From Pseudomonadota bacterium (lineage in GTDB: Bacteria; Pseudomonadota; Alphaproteobacteria; Rhizobiales; Xanthobacteraceae), in assembly GCA_023386885.1 (NCBI GenBank), contig JAEWIX010000065.1, positions 1 to 60,061 of the forward strand: 60,061 nucleotides of DNA, in the 5' to 3' direction. The position numbers and the translations under genes are program-made. Below are positions 53,391 through 60,061 of the stretch, one piece after another. Under the pieces are notes generated by a model. That model worked only from the letters and a program-made list of their open reading frames with translations. It was not told where the DNA came from and searched no databases. Position 1 is the stretch's first letter. Every line of letters starts with the position of its first letter.

Positions 53391-54350
53391 ATGGCGATGC
53401 AAGGTTCTGAACGCGGCACCGCGCGGGGCTACCCAAAACAACCCCTGCTTCAGATGCTCCGGCCGGAAAACGTCGGCGCGCTCGCCAATAGTGCAATTAC
53501 CTGGCTCAAGCCACCACCGTATATTCTGCCGTCCGATCGTTCGATTACTTCTGCTCCGCTCTCCCTTGGGCGGCTCGGTTCGCTCGAGGCGCGGCTCGCC
53601 CAGAGCAAGCGCGACGTGAAACAGGCACAGAAACTGCGCTACAAGGTTTTCTACAAAGACGGAAATGCCATTGCCGATGCGCGAACGATGCTGGCGCGTC
53701 GCGACAAGGACGCCTACGACAGGATCTGCGACCACCTTCTGGTGATCGATCACGATGCCCGGCCGACGCGAAGCGGGCAGCCGCGTGTGGTCGGGACCTA
53801 TCGCCTGTTGCGACAGGACGTCGCCAAACGTCATGACGGCTTCTACACCGAGAACGAATTCGACATCTCGGGCCTGACGACCCGACACGACGGGTTACGC
53901 TTTCTCGAACTGGGCCGGTCCTGCGTTCTACCGGCCTATCGCAACAAGCGCACGATCGAGCTGCTCTGGCAGGGTATCTGGAACTACGTCTGCAGCCATC
54001 GGCTCGACGTGATGATCGGTTGCGCCAGTCTCACTGGCACCGACCCCGAGCGGCTAGCGTTGCCGCTGTCCTTTCTGCATCATTTCGCGAGGGCGCCGGA
54101 CCCGTGGCAAGCCGGCCCGCTGCCTTCGCGTCGGGTCGAGATGAACCGCGTGGCCAAGCATCAGATCAACCACAAGGCCGCGCTTCGCGAGTTACCGCCC
54201 TTGATCAAGGCCTATCTGCGGCTCGGCGCCCATATCGGCGACGGCGCGGTGATCGATCATCAATTCGGCACCACCGACGTGCTGATCGTCCTTCCGGTCT
54301 CTGTCATCAAGACACGTTACATCGAGCACTTCGGCGCCGCTGCGGCTTGA
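53391..54350 (+). CDS. olsB: ornithine-acyl-ACP N-acyltransferase OlsB-like
   Basis: OlsB N-acylates ornithine to lyso-ornithine lipid, the first step in ornithine lipid synthesis. The 319 residues show the OlsB pattern LEARLAQSKRDVKQAQKLRYKVFY, VVGTYRLL, GFYTENEFDISGL, FLELGRSCVLPAYR and MIGCASLTGTDPE. The region before residue 55 is longer than in S. meliloti OlsB. Starts at 53391, 53397 (better spacing to GAGG) and 53454 are all possible. It is convergent with coaA. Confidence 0.83.
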   Translation: MAMQGSERGTARGYPKQPLLQMLRPENVGALANSAITWLKPPPYILPSDRSITSAPLSLGRLGSLEARLAQSKRDVKQAQKLRYKVFYKDGNAIADARTMLARRDKDAYDRICDHLLVIDHDARPTRSGQPRVVGTYRLLRQDVAKRHDGFYTENEFDISGLTTRHDGLRFLELGRSCVLPAYRNKRTIELLWQGIWNYVCSHRLDVMIGCASLTGTDPERLALPLSFLHHFARAPDPWQAGPLPSRRVEMNRVAKHQINHKAALRELPPLIKAYLRLGAHIGDGAVIDHQFGTTDVLIVLPVSVIKTRYIEHFGAAAA

Positions 54351-54359
54351 CCGCAGCGA

Positions 54360-55313
54360 TTACAACCGCCGCAGCGCGACCGTCTCGACGACGTGATCGG
54401 TACCTTTCTTGAGAATCAGCGTCGCGCGCGGCCGCGTCGGCAGAATGTTGTCCTCGAGATTTGCCAGATTGGTGCGCTCCCAGATCGCCAACGCTGTCGC
54501 GGTGGCTTCCTCGTCAGACAACAGCGCATAACGATGGAAGTAGGATCGCGGGTCGTGGAATGCCGTATCGCGCAACGCCAGAAACCGTTTCACGTACCAC
54601 TTCCGCAGCACCGGTTCATCGGCATCGATATAAACCGAGAAGTCGAAGAAGTCCGACACCACCGGGATGGCCTGGCCGTCGCGCGGCAGCTTGCCGGTCT
54701 GCAACACATTGACGCCCTCGACGATCAGGATGTCGGGACGATCGATCTCGATCCATTCATTCGGGATAATGTCGTAGGTGAGGTGCGAATAGACCGGCGC
54801 GCGAACCGGGCGGCGTCCCGCCTTGATGTCGCTGAGGAAGGCGAGCAGCTTCTGCAGATCGTAGCTTTCCGGAAAGCCCTTCTTCTGCATGATGCCCTGC
54901 CGCTCCAGCACGGCATTGGGAAACAGGAAACCGTCCGTCGTCACCAGATCGACCTTCGGCCGCGGCGACCATCGCGTCAGCAACGCCTGCAGCACGCGCG
55001 CTGTCGTCGACTTGCCAACCGCTACCGAGCCGGCAACGCCAATGATGTAGGGCATCTTGCGGTCCTCGATACCGAGGAACTGCCGCTGCGCCACATAGAG
55101 TCGCTGGGTCGCATCGACATAGATCGACAGGAGACGCGACAACGGCAGATAGATTTCCTCCACCTCGTTGAGATCGAGACGATCGTACATCGAGCGCAGC
55201 GCCGCGATTTCGTCGGCAGCCAGCGTCATCGGCATGTCGTCACGCAACTTCGCCCATTGTTGCCGCGAAAAGATCCGGTAGGGGTTGTATTGCTGCTCCA
55301 GCCGCGCATCCAT
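54360..55313 (-). CDS. coaA: pantothenate kinase type I
   Basis: CoaA phosphorylates pantothenate, the first committed step of CoA synthesis. The 317 residues match the type I family length. Visible are YIIGVAGSVAVGKSTTARVL (Walker A), VTTDGFLFPN and YDIIPNEWIEIDRPDILIVE. The start at 55313 has GGAGG eight bases upstream; an ATG at 55328 is less well placed. It is last in the his-coaA run, as in other Rhizobiales. Confidence 0.97.
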   Translation of the reverse strand: MDARLEQQYNPYRIFSRQQWAKLRDDMPMTLAADEIAALRSMYDRLDLNEVEEIYLPLSRLLSIYVDATQRLYVAQRQFLGIEDRKMPYIIGVAGSVAVGKSTTARVLQALLTRWSPRPKVDLVTTDGFLFPNAVLERQGIMQKKGFPESYDLQKLLAFLSDIKAGRRPVRAPVYSHLTYDIIPNEWIEIDRPDILIVEGVNVLQTGKLPRDGQAIPVVSDFFDFSVYIDADEPVLRKWYVKRFLALRDTAFHDPRSYFHRYALLSDEEATATALAIWERTNLANLEDNILPTRPRATLILKKGTDHVVETVALRRL

Positions 55314-55334
55314 GGCGCCGCCCTCCATCTGGGT

Positions 55335-55658
55335 TCAGTCGCGCTTGCGCGCGGCCTTCTCTTCCAGTCCGGACATTGATGTGCGTTGCGCCAGCGCGGA
55401 TTCGACATCCTCGAGCGTCACGCCTCGTGATTTTAGAACCACCAGCAGGTGGAATAGCAAGTCGGCGCTCTCGGCTATGAGGTGATCGCGATCGTTCTCG
55501 ACCGTTGCGATGATGGTCTCGATCGCTTCTTCACCCAGTTTCTTGGCGCAGTGCTCGGGGCCCTTGTCCAGCAGCTTGCGGGTATATGACTTATCGCCAC
55601 CGGAGGCCGCGCGGGCATCGATGACGGTTGCAAGATCGTGGATGGTGAAACGAGCCAT
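55335..55658 (-). CDS. hisE: phosphoribosyl-ATP pyrophosphatase HisE
   Basis: It hydrolyses phosphoribosyl-ATP to PR-AMP, step 2 of histidine synthesis. The 107 residues show IDARAASGGDKSYTRKLLDK, the metal-binding KKLGEEAIETIIATVENDRD and ADLLFHLLVVLKSRGVTLED. The start MARFTIHDL was preferred over an ATG six codons upstream. It lies 57 bp after hisF and 21 bp before coaA. Confidence 0.96.
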   Translation of the reverse strand: MARFTIHDLATVIDARAASGGDKSYTRKLLDKGPEHCAKKLGEEAIETIIATVENDRDHLIAESADLLFHLLVVLKSRGVTLEDVESALAQRTSMSGLEEKAARKRD

Positions 55659-55715
55659 AGCGGCGCTTTCTAACATTTCCGGCGAAGGTGCGGGAGCGCA
55701 AATTCCGGCGTTGGT

Positions 55716-56492
55716 TTACGGATCGAGCCGCATCGGCAGCCCGGCGCGCACCATGTGCTCCTTGGCCTCGCGGATGGTGAACTCGCCGAAATGGAAGATA
55801 GAGGCGGCCAGTACCGCCGTGGCGTGGCCACCGCGAATACCTTCGACCAGGTGATCGAGATTGCCGACGCCTCCCGAGGCAATCACCGGGACGGGAATAC
55901 CATCGGCCACCGCACGCGTCAGTTCGATGTCGAAACCCGAGCGGGTGCCGTCACGATCCATCGAGGTCAGCAGGATTTCGCCCGCGCCCAGCGATACCAC
56001 TTCCTGGGCATATTCAACGGCGTCGATGCCGGTCGACTTGCGGCCGCCGTGGGTGAAAATCTCCCAGCGATCCGAGCCGCCGGCCCGCTTCACGCGCTTG
56101 GCGTCGATGGCGACCACGATGCATTGATCGCCGAACTTTTCCGCTGCTTCCTTGACGAATTCGCGCCGCGCGACCGCAGCGCTGTTGATTGACACCTTGT
56201 CCGCGCCCGACTTCAGCAACGTCCGGATATCATCCACCGTGCGCACGCCGCCGCCGACCGTCACCGGCATGAAGCAGGCTTCCGCCGTGCGCCGGACCAC
56301 GTCGAGCATGGTACCGCGATTTTCATGCGTCGCCGTGATGTCGAGGAAACACAATTCGTCGGCGCCGGCGGCGTCGTAGGCGATAGCGGCTTCCACCGGA
56401 TCACCGGCGTCGCGCAGATCGATGAAGTTCACGCCTTTGACGACCCGGCCGTCCTTGACGTCGAGGCAGGGAATGACGCGTACCTTGAACAT
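55716..56492 (-). CDS. hisF: imidazole glycerol phosphate synthase cyclase subunit HisF
   Basis: With HisH it converts PRFAR and glutamine-derived ammonia to imidazole glycerol phosphate and AICAR. The 258 residues form a (beta/alpha)8 barrel with VIPCLDVKDGRVVKGVNF (catalytic Asp), VVAIDAKR (second Asp) and phosphate loops TVGGGVRTVDDI and IASGGVGNLDHL. AGGAG lies seven bases before the ATG. It follows hisA by nine bases. Confidence 0.98.
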   Translation of the reverse strand: MFKVRVIPCLDVKDGRVVKGVNFIDLRDAGDPVEAAIAYDAAGADELCFLDITATHENRGTMLDVVRRTAEACFMPVTVGGGVRTVDDIRTLLKSGADKVSINSAAVARREFVKEAAEKFGDQCIVVAIDAKRVKRAGGSDRWEIFTHGGRKSTGIDAVEYAQEVVSLGAGEILLTSMDRDGTRSGFDIELTRAVADGIPVPVIASGGVGNLDHLVEGIRGGHATAVLAASIFHFGEFTIREAKEHMVRAGLPMRLDP

Positions 56493-56501
56493 ATGATGCT
56501 C

Positions 56502-57239
56502 CTACGCCGCCCGCGCGCTGCGGATCAGCTCGAGCGCCTCGGCAGGATCGACCCGCCCATCGTACAGCGCACGCCCGGCGATAGCGCCGGCAAGCTTCTT
56601 CGCGCGCGGCGACAGCATCGCCTTGATGTCCTCGATCGAGGCGAGACCGCCGGAGGCGATCACCGGAATCGAGATTGAGTCCGCCAGCGCGATGGTGGCG
56701 TCGAGATTGAGGCCCTTGAGCAGACCGTCGCGCGCGATGTCGGTGAAGATGATCGCGGCGACGCCGGCATCCTCAAAACGCTGACCGATCTCCAGCGCAG
56801 TGACCTGCGAGGTTTCCGCCCAGCCTTCCACCGCCACCTTGCCGTCGCGTGCATCGAGACCGACAGCGACGCGACCGGGAAATTTCGCGGCCGCTTCCTT
56901 CACGAAAGCCGGATCGCGCACCGCCGCGGTGCCGATGATGACGCGGGTGATGCCCTTCGTGAGCCACGCTTCCACCGTCGCCAGATCGCGAATGCCACCG
57001 CCAAGCTGAACCGGCATCTTGATGACCTTCAGCATCGCTTCGACCGCCTGCGCATTCATCGGCTTGCCGGCGAACGCGCCGTCGAGATCGACGACATGCA
57101 GATACTCAAAACCCTGCGCGGCGAAGCTTTGCGCCTGTGCGGCCGGATCGAGATTGAACACGGTGGCGCGCGCCATGTCGCCCTGTTCGAGACGCACGCA
57201 CTGGCCGTTCTTGAGATCGATAGCGGGAAAAAGAATCAC
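56502..57239 (-). CDS. hisA: ProFAR isomerase HisA
   Basis: HisA isomerises ProFAR to PRFAR. The 245 residues form the half-barrel-duplicated fold with ILFPAIDLKNGQCVRL (catalytic Asp), VQLGGGIRDLATVE and IFTDIARDGLLKG. The proposed GTG start at 57239 overlaps the hisH stop as GTGA; a GTG three codons upstream (57248) is the alternative. The overlap implies coupled translation. Confidence 0.97.
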   Translation of the reverse strand: MILFPAIDLKNGQCVRLEQGDMARATVFNLDPAAQAQSFAAQGFEYLHVVDLDGAFAGKPMNAQAVEAMLKVIKMPVQLGGGIRDLATVEAWLTKGITRVIIGTAAVRDPAFVKEAAAKFPGRVAVGLDARDGKVAVEGWAETSQVTALEIGQRFEDAGVAAIIFTDIARDGLLKGLNLDATIALADSISIPVIASGGLASIEDIKAMLSPRAKKLAGAIAGRALYDGRVDPAEALELIRSARAA

Positions 57240-57886
57240 GGCTTCCACTTCAGAAAATTGGCAATCAGCGCCAGCCCGAAACGCTGGCTCTTCTCCGGAT
57301 GAAACTGCGTGCCGATGGCAGTGTCCTTGCCGACCATGGCCGTCACCGGCCCGCCGTAATCAGCCCGCGCCAGTACATCCGCCTCGTTCGCCGCGTTGAG
57401 ATGATAGGAATGGACGAAATAGGCGTGGCGACCTTTCGGCCCCAGCGGCAGCCGTTCCAACACCGGATGCTCGCGCACGACATCGAGCGTATTCCAGCCC
57501 ATGTGCGGAATTTTCAGGCTCTCGTCGCGCGGCGCGATCTTCTCGACGTCGCCGCCGATCCAGTTCAGGCCGTCGGTGGTGACGTTCTCCTTGCCGTGCG
57601 TCGCCATCAACTGCATCCCGACGCAGATGCCGAAGAACGGCCGCGCCTTGACGCGCACAGCTTCCGTCATGGCGTCGATCATGCCGTCGACGGCGTCCAG
57701 TCCCTTGCGGCAATCGGCGAAGGCCCCGACGCCGGGCAGCACGATGCGATCGGCGCGAAACACCGCGTCGGGGTCGCGCGTCACGATCACCTTGTCCGGA
57801 TTTTCAAGGCTACGGGCCGCGCGCTCAAACGCCTTGGCCGCCGAGTGCAGGTTGCCCGATCCGTAGTCGATAATGGCGACGCTCAC
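57236..57886 (-). CDS. hisH: imidazole glycerol phosphate synthase glutaminase subunit HisH
   Basis: HisH supplies ammonia to HisF. The 216 residues are a class I glutamine amidotransferase with IIDYGSGNLHSAAKAFE, the nucleophile C88 in FFGICVGMQLM and the His-Glu pair in GTQFHPEKSQRFG. Its ATG overlaps the upstream DUF2628 stop by four bases and its stop overlaps hisA by four. Confidence 0.98.
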   Translation of the reverse strand: MSVAIIDYGSGNLHSAAKAFERAARSLENPDKVIVTRDPDAVFRADRIVLPGVGAFADCRKGLDAVDGMIDAMTEAVRVKARPFFGICVGMQLMATHGKENVTTDGLNWIGGDVEKIAPRDESLKIPHMGWNTLDVVREHPVLERLPLGPKGRHAYFVHSYHLNAANEADVLARADYGGPVTAMVGKDTAIGTQFHPEKSQRFGLALIANFLKWKP

Positions 57887-58410
57887 GCCGAGCCTCCCGG
57901 CTGCGGAAACAAACCAACGATGCTGCCGGGCAGCGGCGGCGGCCGCGAAAACGATTGCCCCGGAATGTCGCGGGTCGGCGGCGGCCCGCCGCGCTCGACC
58001 GACATCGGGTCAGTGGAATCGGTGCGCCCGGCAGTCCAGCGGTCGAAGAAACGCCGCTCGGCATCCTGTTCGTTGGTCCCGGCGACAACGTCCAGTTGCC
58101 GCCACTTGCCGCGCGACAGTGTCCATCGCCGCAGACTGGCCGCTTCCAGGCCGATTAGCAACGCGATCAACAGCAGCACGCAGAGGCTGACGCCACCGCT
58201 CACGCGCAGCACGCCGAGCGACACGCTGACGCCAACCATGACAGCGACGTAACCCAGCAACGCCCACCACAGCCGATGATAGAGTAGCCAGAACGGGCCA
58301 AAGACAAAGGCCCAGACATGAAAGCCGTCGCGCACGAACACCGCGCGATCGCCCGCGGCGCGCGCATTCATGTCGCTCGTTCGTGGCGCGTGAACCGTAT
58401 AAATGCGCAT
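57883..58410 (-). CDS. DUF2628 membrane protein inside the his operon
   Basis: The 175-residue product has a short N-terminus (MRIYTVHAP), a helix pair (FHVWAFVFGPFWLLYHRLWW, then ALLGYVAVMVGVSVSLGVL) and a further hydrophobic segment. A soluble Pro-rich tail follows. This is the DUF2628 pattern, an uncharacterised membrane family. ATGs at 58413 and 58410 are adjacent; the second has better spacing to GGAGG. It overlaps hisH by four bases and follows hisB by 24 bp. Confidence 0.88.
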   Translation of the reverse strand: MRIYTVHAPRTSDMNARAAGDRAVFVRDGFHVWAFVFGPFWLLYHRLWWALLGYVAVMVGVSVSLGVLRVSGGVSLCVLLLIALLIGLEAASLRRWTLSRGKWRQLDVVAGTNEQDAERRFFDRWTAGRTDSTDPMSVERGGPPPTRDIPGQSFSRPPPLPGSIVGLFPQPGGSA

Positions 58411-58434
58411 CATGTCCCTCCGACGGCCGCGCCG

Positions 58435-59028
58435 TCAGCCGCCAAGCTGGCCCTTGGTGGACGGCACTTCGCCCGCATTACGGGGATCGATCGCGACCGC
58501 CGCGCGTAGCGCCCGCGCCAGACCCTTGAAGCAGGATTCGGCGATATGGTGGCTGTTCTCACCATATAGGGTCTCGACATGCAGCGTCACACCGGCATTG
58601 ATGGCGAACGCATTGAACCATTCGCGCACCAGTTCGGTGTCGAATTCGCCGATCTTGTCGCGCGGAAACTCCGCCTTGAACACCAGAAACGGCCGGCCGG
58701 AAATGTCGATCACCACCCGCGTCAGCGTCTCGTCCATCGGCATGTGGACGCCGGCATAGCGGGTGATGCCCGCCATGTTGCCGAGCGCCTGCTTGACCGC
58801 TTGGCCGAGCGCGATGCCGACATCCTCGGTGGTGTGGTGGAAATCGATATGGAGGTCGCCCACCGCCTTCACGGTCAGGTCGATGCGGGAATGGCGGGCC
58901 AGCAGATCGAGCATATGGTCGAAAAAGCCGATTCCGGTCGCGATATTTGCCGCGCCGGTGCCATCGAGGTTGATCGCCACCTCGATGTCGGTTTCCTTGG
59001 TCTTGCGCTTGATCGTAGCCGTCCGCAT
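58435..59028 (-). CDS. hisB: imidazoleglycerol-phosphate dehydratase HisB
   Basis: It dehydrates imidazole glycerol phosphate to imidazole acetol phosphate. The 197 residues are the monofunctional form without the phosphatase domain. Visible metal-binding motifs are FFDHMLDLLARHSR, DFHHTTEDVGIALG and GENSHHIAESCFK. The start MRTATIKRK was chosen over a longer frame to 59223 that overlaps hslV. It is the first gene of the minus-strand his-coaA run. Confidence 0.97.
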   Translation of the reverse strand: MRTATIKRKTKETDIEVAINLDGTGAANIATGIGFFDHMLDLLARHSRIDLTVKAVGDLHIDFHHTTEDVGIALGQAVKQALGNMAGITRYAGVHMPMDETLTRVVIDISGRPFLVFKAEFPRDKIGEFDTELVREWFNAFAINAGVTLHVETLYGENSHHIAESCFKGLARALRAAVAIDPRNAGEVPSTKGQLGG

Positions 59029-59210
59029 AGGGACTCTCCGCACCCTGAACATTTCGAAAACGCGCCCTTTTAACAGGCTGGTGCCGCCTTCGCTACTGCG
59101 GGAAGCCAGGTTTCGCGGCGGATTGACCATATGGTGACCGGATTCGACCGATCCGCCGCAATTGCAACCCTGCCCGCCAGTCCCTAGATCATGGCCGCGA
59201 AAGGATTCCC

Positions 59211-59777
59211 ATGACCCCCTCACATTCGATGTCCGGCGATGGTTCGCCGCAAGTCTGGCACGGCACCACCATCGTCACCGTCCGCAAGGGCGGCAAGGTG
59301 GTGATTGGCGGCGATGGGCAGGTGTCGATCGGCCAGACCGTCATCAAATCCAACGCCAAGAAGGTCCGCAAACTCGGCAAGGGCGACGTGATCGGCGGCT
59401 TCGCTGGCGCCACCGCCGATGCCTTCACGTTGTTCGAGCGGCTGGAGGCCAAGCTGGAGCAGTATCCCGGTCAACTCACCCGCGCGGCGGTCGAACTAGC
59501 CAAGGACTGGCGCACCGACCGTTACCTGCGGCGGCTCGAGGCGATGATGATCGTCGCTGACAAGGAGGTCTCGCTGGTGCTGACCGGCACCGGCGACGTT
59601 CTCGAGCCGGAAGGCGGCGTGATGGCGATCGGCTCCGGCGGCAACTATGCGCTGGCCGCCGCCCGCGCGCTGGCCGACAGCGACAAGGATGCCGAGGCTA
59701 TCGTGCGCCGCGCACTCGATATCGCCGCCGACATCTGCGTCTACACCAACCGGAACGTCACGATCGAAACGCTCTGA
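59211..59777 (+). CDS. hslV: ATP-dependent protease peptidase subunit HslV
   Basis: HslV is the proteasome-like threonine peptidase of the HslUV complex. The 188 residues carry WHGTTIVTVRKGG; the mature protein should begin at the first or second Thr (about residue 19) after an 18-residue propeptide. GGFAGATADAFTLFERLE and LTGTGDVLEPEGGVMAIGSG are family-typical. It is divergent from hisB across 182 bp, which hold the palindrome ACCATATGGT (59126-59135). The hslU partner should lie beyond the window. Confidence 0.98.
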   Translation: MTPSHSMSGDGSPQVWHGTTIVTVRKGGKVVIGGDGQVSIGQTVIKSNAKKVRKLGKGDVIGGFAGATADAFTLFERLEAKLEQYPGQLTRAAVELAKDWRTDRYLRRLEAMMIVADKEVSLVLTGTGDVLEPEGGVMAIGSGGNYALAAARALADSDKDAEAIVRRALDIAADICVYTNRNVTIETL

Positions 59778-59792
59778 GGGAGCCGCCCGATC

Positions 59793-60061
59793 ATGGCACC
59801 GGACTACGCCTTCCGCCCGATGACGCCGGCCGACCTGCCGCTGGTCCGGCGCTGGCTGGCGGAACCGCATGTGGCGCAATGGTGGGGCGATCCCGCCGAA
59901 CAGTACAGTCTGGTCAGCGGCGACCTCGACGAACCGGCGATGGACCAGTTCATCGTCTCGACGCGCGGCAGCGAATTCGCCTACCTGCAATGCTATGACC
60001 TGACGGCATGGAATTCAGGTTTCGGCGAACATCCGCCCGGCACGCGCGGCATCGACCAGTT
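59793..60061 (+). CDS. GNAT-family acetyltransferase, truncated at the window edge
   Basis: An ATG 15 bp after hslV opens a frame that runs to the window end without a stop. It starts MAPDYAFRPMTPADLPLVRR, with WLAEPHVAQWWGDPAEQYSL, the pattern of GNAT proteins related to AAC(6') and siderophore acyltransferases. In Rhizobiales such a gene often lies between hslV and hslU. About 89 residues are visible; substrate unknown. Confidence 0.8.
   Translation, partial: MAPDYAFRPMTPADLPLVRRWLAEPHVAQWWGDPAEQYSLVSGDLDEPAMDQFIVSTRGSEFAYLQCYDLTAWNSGFGEHPPGTRGIDQ

Noticed and set aside
59126..59135. Palindrome ACCATATGGT as an hslV or hisB operator
   Set aside because: A 10-bp palindrome is too short to support without comparison to relatives; it is mentioned only in the hslV entry.

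Overview
This 60 kb, GC-rich window is chromosomal core sequence from an alphaproteobacterium of the Rhizobiales, most likely family Nitrobacteraceae/Bradyrhizobiaceae (Bradyrhizobium, Rhodopseudomonas, Nitrobacter, Afipia and relatives). The evidence is the gene order: lptC-lptA-lptB-rpoN; uppP next to an FzlA-like GST; infC with rpmI-rplT and pheST; dnaK-dnaJ followed by pmtA; hrcA-grpE; rph-rdgB-hemW; rsmI-yraN-gshB; and hisB-hisH-hisA-hisF-hisE-coaA. Several families of short palindromic intergenic repeats also fit these genomes. No transposase, integrase, phage gene or CRISPR array is visible.

Layout. 0.1-4.6 kb (minus): LPS export genes lptC, lptA, lptB and then rpoN. 4.8-7.8 kb: a short RNase D, a NYN-LOTUS protein and an exported alpha/beta hydrolase. 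7.9-8.1 kb: tRNA-Leu(CAG) with a near-consensus promoter. 8.2-13.2 kb: an NDUFA9-like reductase, uppP, fzlA, a thioesterase, a SnoaL-like protein and a hydrolase. 13.4-18.7 kb (plus): the translation block infC (apparent AUU start), rpmI, rplT, pheS, pheT. 18.8-24.9 kb: a beta-lactamase-fold serine hydrolase, a TSUP permease, Tat-type metallo-hydrolase and amine-oxidase genes, and a YiiX-like cysteine hydrolase. 25.1-29.9 kb: gdhA, an EI24 membrane protein, nth, DUF2244, and an AraC-HTH/O6-alkylguanine transferase fusion. 29.9-33.8 kb (minus): gpmA, dapB, DUF1330, pyrF, an FMN reductase and pmtA. 33.9-41 kb: the chaperone region (dnaJ, dnaK, grpE, hrcA) around an unknown exported protein and an exported nicotinamidase. 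41.1-50.2 kb: rph, rdgB, hemW, an LpoA-like lipoprotein, rsmI, yraN, gshB, an unknown exported protein, an AT-rich island and comM. 50.3-54.4 kb: a small exported protein, a hybrid histidine kinase and OlsB. 54.4-60 kb: coaA and the his genes on the minus strand, then hslV and a truncated GNAT gene on the plus strand.

The genes are mainly envelope biogenesis (Lpt, UppP, PmtA, OlsB, LpoA-like), translation (IF3, L35, L20, PheRS, tRNA-Leu, RsmI), protein quality control (DnaK/DnaJ/GrpE/HrcA, HslV) and central metabolism (His, Lys, pyrimidine, CoA, glutathione, glutamate). I did not find a convincing new defence or mobile system. The most unusual signals are regulatory or structural: the AUU start of infC, a terminator-like double stem against the rpmI ribosome binding site, a non-CIRCE palindrome before hrcA, a 21% G+C island before comM, a Tat-type nicotinamidase, and a hybrid kinase whose first receiver looks degenerate.
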